The notes beneath the pieces are model-generated. The model was not told where the DNA came from, did not search any database, and saw nothing but the letters and a program-made list of their open reading frames with translations. A stretch of 64,000 nt of DNA. It comes from Nigrospora sphaerica. Its lineage: Eukaryota > Ascomycota > Sordariomycetes > Amphisphaeriales > Apiosporaceae. The position numbers were made by a program, and so were the translations under genes. Within the stretch, counting starts at the first letter, position 1; each line of letters starts with the position of its first letter. The stretch covers positions 558,001-622,000 of the forward strand of contig JAGVVL010000013.1 in assembly GCA_018287875.1 (NCBI GenBank), read 5' to 3'. Below are positions 61,136 through 64,000 of the stretch, piece by piece.

Positions 61136-64000
61136 CAGCGCTAAAGATCCTACACTGGAACACGCAGAAAAGCAAGAAAGCACAGATCCCGGCAGTCGAT
61201 GCCATCTCCGAAGAGTACGACGTCCTGGCTATCCAAGAGCCCTGGCGAAACCCACACCTGCCGACCACCTACTGCCCGAGATCCTCTCCGTACTACCTTC
61301 TCTATGCCGCCGAGGGAGGCAGAGCTTGCATCTACATTAATAAGAAGCACCCCCCAGCGCAGTGGACTTATAAGGCGCAATCAGATAGGTGCAACATCAC
61401 GATCCAGTTGCCAGATGGTCCTATAACAGTTATCTGCGTATACTCGCCTCCTCCTGGATCGATTAGCAGATCAGACCTGCCAGTTATCGAAGCCCTCCTC
61501 ACCGGTCCCCAGCTAGGACGAACAGTCCTCGTAGGAGACTTTAACGTCCACCACCCTGTCTGGGGAGGACACAACGTCCGACCTCATAAGGCAGCCGATA
61601 AGCTACTCCAGCTAGCAGAATTCTGGAGACTCCAGCTTATCACTCCCCCTGGAACACCGACATGGACTCGAAGAGGGTGCATGGACTCCACGATCGACCT
61701 AGCGTAGGCCACGGACGATCTCCGAGCTGCCTACGACGGGTACGCCCCATATGCTGGATCCGATCACCTCCCCCAGGTGATACGCGTGGCTGGACCTCAA
61801 AACGACCCCCAGAACAAGCCACGGCGCAGCTGGAAAACAGCTGACTATAACCAAGCGAAGGCCGAGGCGACACACCTTCCGCAGCCAGGGCTACTCGAGA
61901 CACCGGGGGAAATCGATAGATACACCGAAACGTTAACTAAGGAGCTAACTCGGATAGCCGACCTAGTTGCCCCACTCCGCCACTCTAAGGGGAGAGGCAA
62001 GGCATGGTGGAACCACGAAACAAAAGAAGCTATAGAGGAGGAGAGACGAGCCCAGCGAACATGGCTATCCGACAGGACAGACGCAGCCTGGCGAGCTCTT
62101 CGGCAAGCATCCCTTGCGAAAAAGAAAACGATCCGCACTGCAAAGACAGCGACCTGGAGAAACATGCTTCACGAGGCCTCTAGCCAGCCAGCTGGCGTCT
62201 GGAATATTGCGAGATGGGCTAGAATAGAAGGAGCGGCGCCGCCGTTACCCCCAGCAGTCCCTACTCTTCACACACCGTGTGGCGAAGCAACGACCCATAA
62301 GGAGAAAACAGAGGCCTTCCGCGAGAGATTTTACCCTCTCCCTAAGGCTAGGCCGAACGGCTTCCAAATAACAAACCGGCTCGCAGCGCCCCTCGATATG
62401 GACAGCAAGGTGACAGCAGAACAAGTCCAAGACATCCTTACTAAGGCAGGCCAGTGGAAGGCACCTGGACTAGACCAGCTTCCGAACGGATTCCTTAAAC
62501 GCCTAGGAAAGCCCCTCTTCCAGGCCTTGGCCTCCCTAGCGGAAGCGTGCTGGCATATAGGATACTATCCAAGAGCGTTCCGGAAAGCAGTCACCGTTAT
62601 CCTCCGGAAGCCAGGAAAGCAGCCAAACGAGTATCACCAAGCCGGCGGATGGAGACCTATTGCGCTGCTCAACACTATAGGGAAAGCGATCGAGAGCCTA
62701 CTAGCGCAACGGCTAGCTAGCTTTGCCGAAGAGAACGGACTGCTCCCGGACGAACAGATGGGCAACCGGAAAGGCCGCTCCACAGAAACGGCCTTGAGGT
62801 TGCTAACGGACCTAGTCCGCACAGCCTGGAAACATGGAGGCGCAGCAACCCTTCTATCGCTGGATATTTCGGGCGCTTTCGACTCGGTCGACCATGGAAG
62901 GCTTCTCGCTAACCTGCGAGCGCTAAGGGTCCCTATATGGACTATCAGCTGGATCCGAAGCTTCCTATCTAACCGGTCCACCACGCTATTCTTCGACGGC
63001 CAAGAATCGGACGAGATCCCAGTCCCGGCAGGCGTCCCGCAGGGCTCACCCCTATCGCCCATCCTCTTCTGCCTCTATACAGCCGGTCTCTATAAGGCTC
63101 TCCGCGCTGTACCAGGGATAGCTACTATAGCCTTCGCAGACGACACGAACCTCGTGGGCTTCGGCTTAAACCCCGAGCAGACCTGCGAGCAGCTGGAGGC
63201 CGCTCACAGGATCTGTAAAGAATGGGCAGTTAGCCACGGCATGACCTTCGCAGTCCAGAAATATCACCTAGTCCACTTCTCTCGAAGACGGAAAGGTCCG
63301 GACACGAAGATAGCCTTAGAAGGTCACGAAATCGAACCAGAAGACTCCTGCCGCATCCTTGGCATCCAGGTGGATAGACGTCTCCGCTGGGACGTCCATA
63401 TCCAGTCGATACCGAAGAAGATGGCGACGCAGGTCTACGCTCTAAACCGGATAGCCGGCTCGACGTGGGGCGCATCTCTCTAACGAGCCCGCCAAGTCTA
63501 TACAGCTGTCGTACGGTCTGCGATAGGCTATGGAGCTTCAGAGTGGCACCGCCAGATCTCGAAAAATAGAGCCAAGGCACTCAACGACGTCCAGACAGAG
63601 TGCCTCCGAAAGGTCACAGGAGCTTTCAAAGCCACGGCCACCGCAGTACTAGAAACGGAAGCTTACGTGTCCCCCTTAGACACGTGGCTCAACAGAAGGG
63701 TGGCGGCATCGGAAGAGAGGCTCCAATAGCCGCGTATCGCATCACTCATCCAAGCGAGATGTGATAGCGCAGCTAGATGGATCCTAACAAGACCGACTCG
63801 CCGGCGTAGACCGAAAGGCCCCGACGCTCCTAATCGTAAGAGGTGGCTAGACGAATGGCTAGCTGGAGACTCAGCACACAAGGCTGAGGAGAGAGACTGG
63901 CTTCAGAGATGGCAACAAACGCAGCAAAATCGAATAGCACGAGCCCCGGCAGCAACTAAGATGCCGCTAGACAAGCACGTCCTTAAGCTCCATAGGGGAC
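61132..64000 (+). pseudogene. LINE A9 ORF2, endonuclease-RT, three nonsense codons
   Basis: Begins with ATG at 61132 inside the ATGA overlap with ORF1. Endonuclease motifs are LHWNTQKS, AIQEPWRNP, VGDFNVHHPVWGG and SDHLPQVI. RT motifs are AFDSVDHGRLLANL, GVPQGSPLSP and FADDTNLVGFG with both catalytic Asp. Stops are TAG at 61705-61707 (TGG elsewhere), TAA at 63481-63483 (CAG elsewhere) and TAG near 63727 (CAG elsewhere). The frame is otherwise continuous to the window end. No RNase H motif is visible after the RT. Confidence 0.9.

Larger units (their letters stand above)
59668..64000 (+). mobile_element. Nearly intact Tad1-like LINE, copy A9 (3' end outside window)
   Basis: Plus-strand full-length type A element with leader, ORF1 (59777-61135) and ORF2 (61132 to beyond 64000). 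No frameshift is apparent in either ORF. Only four in-frame nonsense codons are seen, each at a position where sister copies have CAA, TGG or CAG. It is the best template in the window for the family's original proteins and probably the youngest copy. Confidence 0.93.

Noticed and set aside
1..64000. tRNA, rRNA, CRISPR, bacterial promoter or riboswitch features
   Set aside because: Nothing of this kind could be recognised by eye on either strand; a covariance-model scan for tRNAs would settle that part.

Overview
The window is nuclear DNA of a filamentous ascomycete (Pezizomycotina type). The evidence is genes with 55-100 nt GT...AG introns and CTRAY-like branch sites, a Zn2Cys6 activator, a multimodular fungal NRPS, a fungal FAS beta subunit, and many Tad1-like non-LTR retrotransposons (LINEs) carrying CpA-to-TpA damage of the kind made by repeat-induced point mutation (RIP). 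No RNA gene, CRISPR array or bacterial-style operon was seen.

Layout. 1-6.4 kb: two LINE copies in opposite orientation. 7.2-15.7 kb: a gene island with a decayed fragment, a Ulp1-like cysteine peptidase gene, a DHDPS-family aldolase gene divergent from a Dal5-type MFS permease gene, and a Zn2Cys6 activator gene. 16.3-23.2 kb: nested LINEs inside one outer target-site duplication. 24.1-27.6 kb: a short-chain dehydrogenase and a probable GPI-anchored secreted protein. 28.4-32.9 kb: a LINE of a second type whose 5' end is a different 1.1-kb module. 34.1-36.3 kb: an ankyrin-repeat pseudogene and an orphan C-terminal coding fragment. 36.4-54.5 kb: a biosynthetic core. 55.1-64 kb: a second module-bearing LINE and one nearly intact LINE running off the window.

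Biosynthetic core. Three large genes lie together: an NRPS of about 3,271 aa (T-C-C*-A-T-C-A-T-C; minus strand), a 334-aa GliT-like FAD dithiol oxidase transcribed divergently from it, and an FAS beta subunit of about 1,868 aa convergent with the oxidase. Both large genes look broken when read as open frames. Each is made whole by one short intron: 59 nt in the NRPS at 39138-39196 and 69 nt in the FAS at 49796-49864. The NRPS starts with a carrier domain that has no adenylation domain, which is how fungal lipopeptide synthetases accept an acyl starter, and a dedicated FAS beta gene lies in the same cluster. I infer a fatty-acyl-started dipeptide-type product, possibly with a thiol or disulfide step. 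No FAS alpha gene, acyl-AMP ligase or sulfur-insertion gene is visible. The 12-mer GGTGGTGCCACC occurs in both the NRPS/oxidase promoter and the FAS beta upstream region and may be the cluster regulator's site.

The aldolase-permease-activator group at 8.6-15.7 kb looks like a separate small catabolic cluster for a keto-acid or sugar acid. LINE insertions separate all the gene islands, so the locus looks like a rearranging accessory region.
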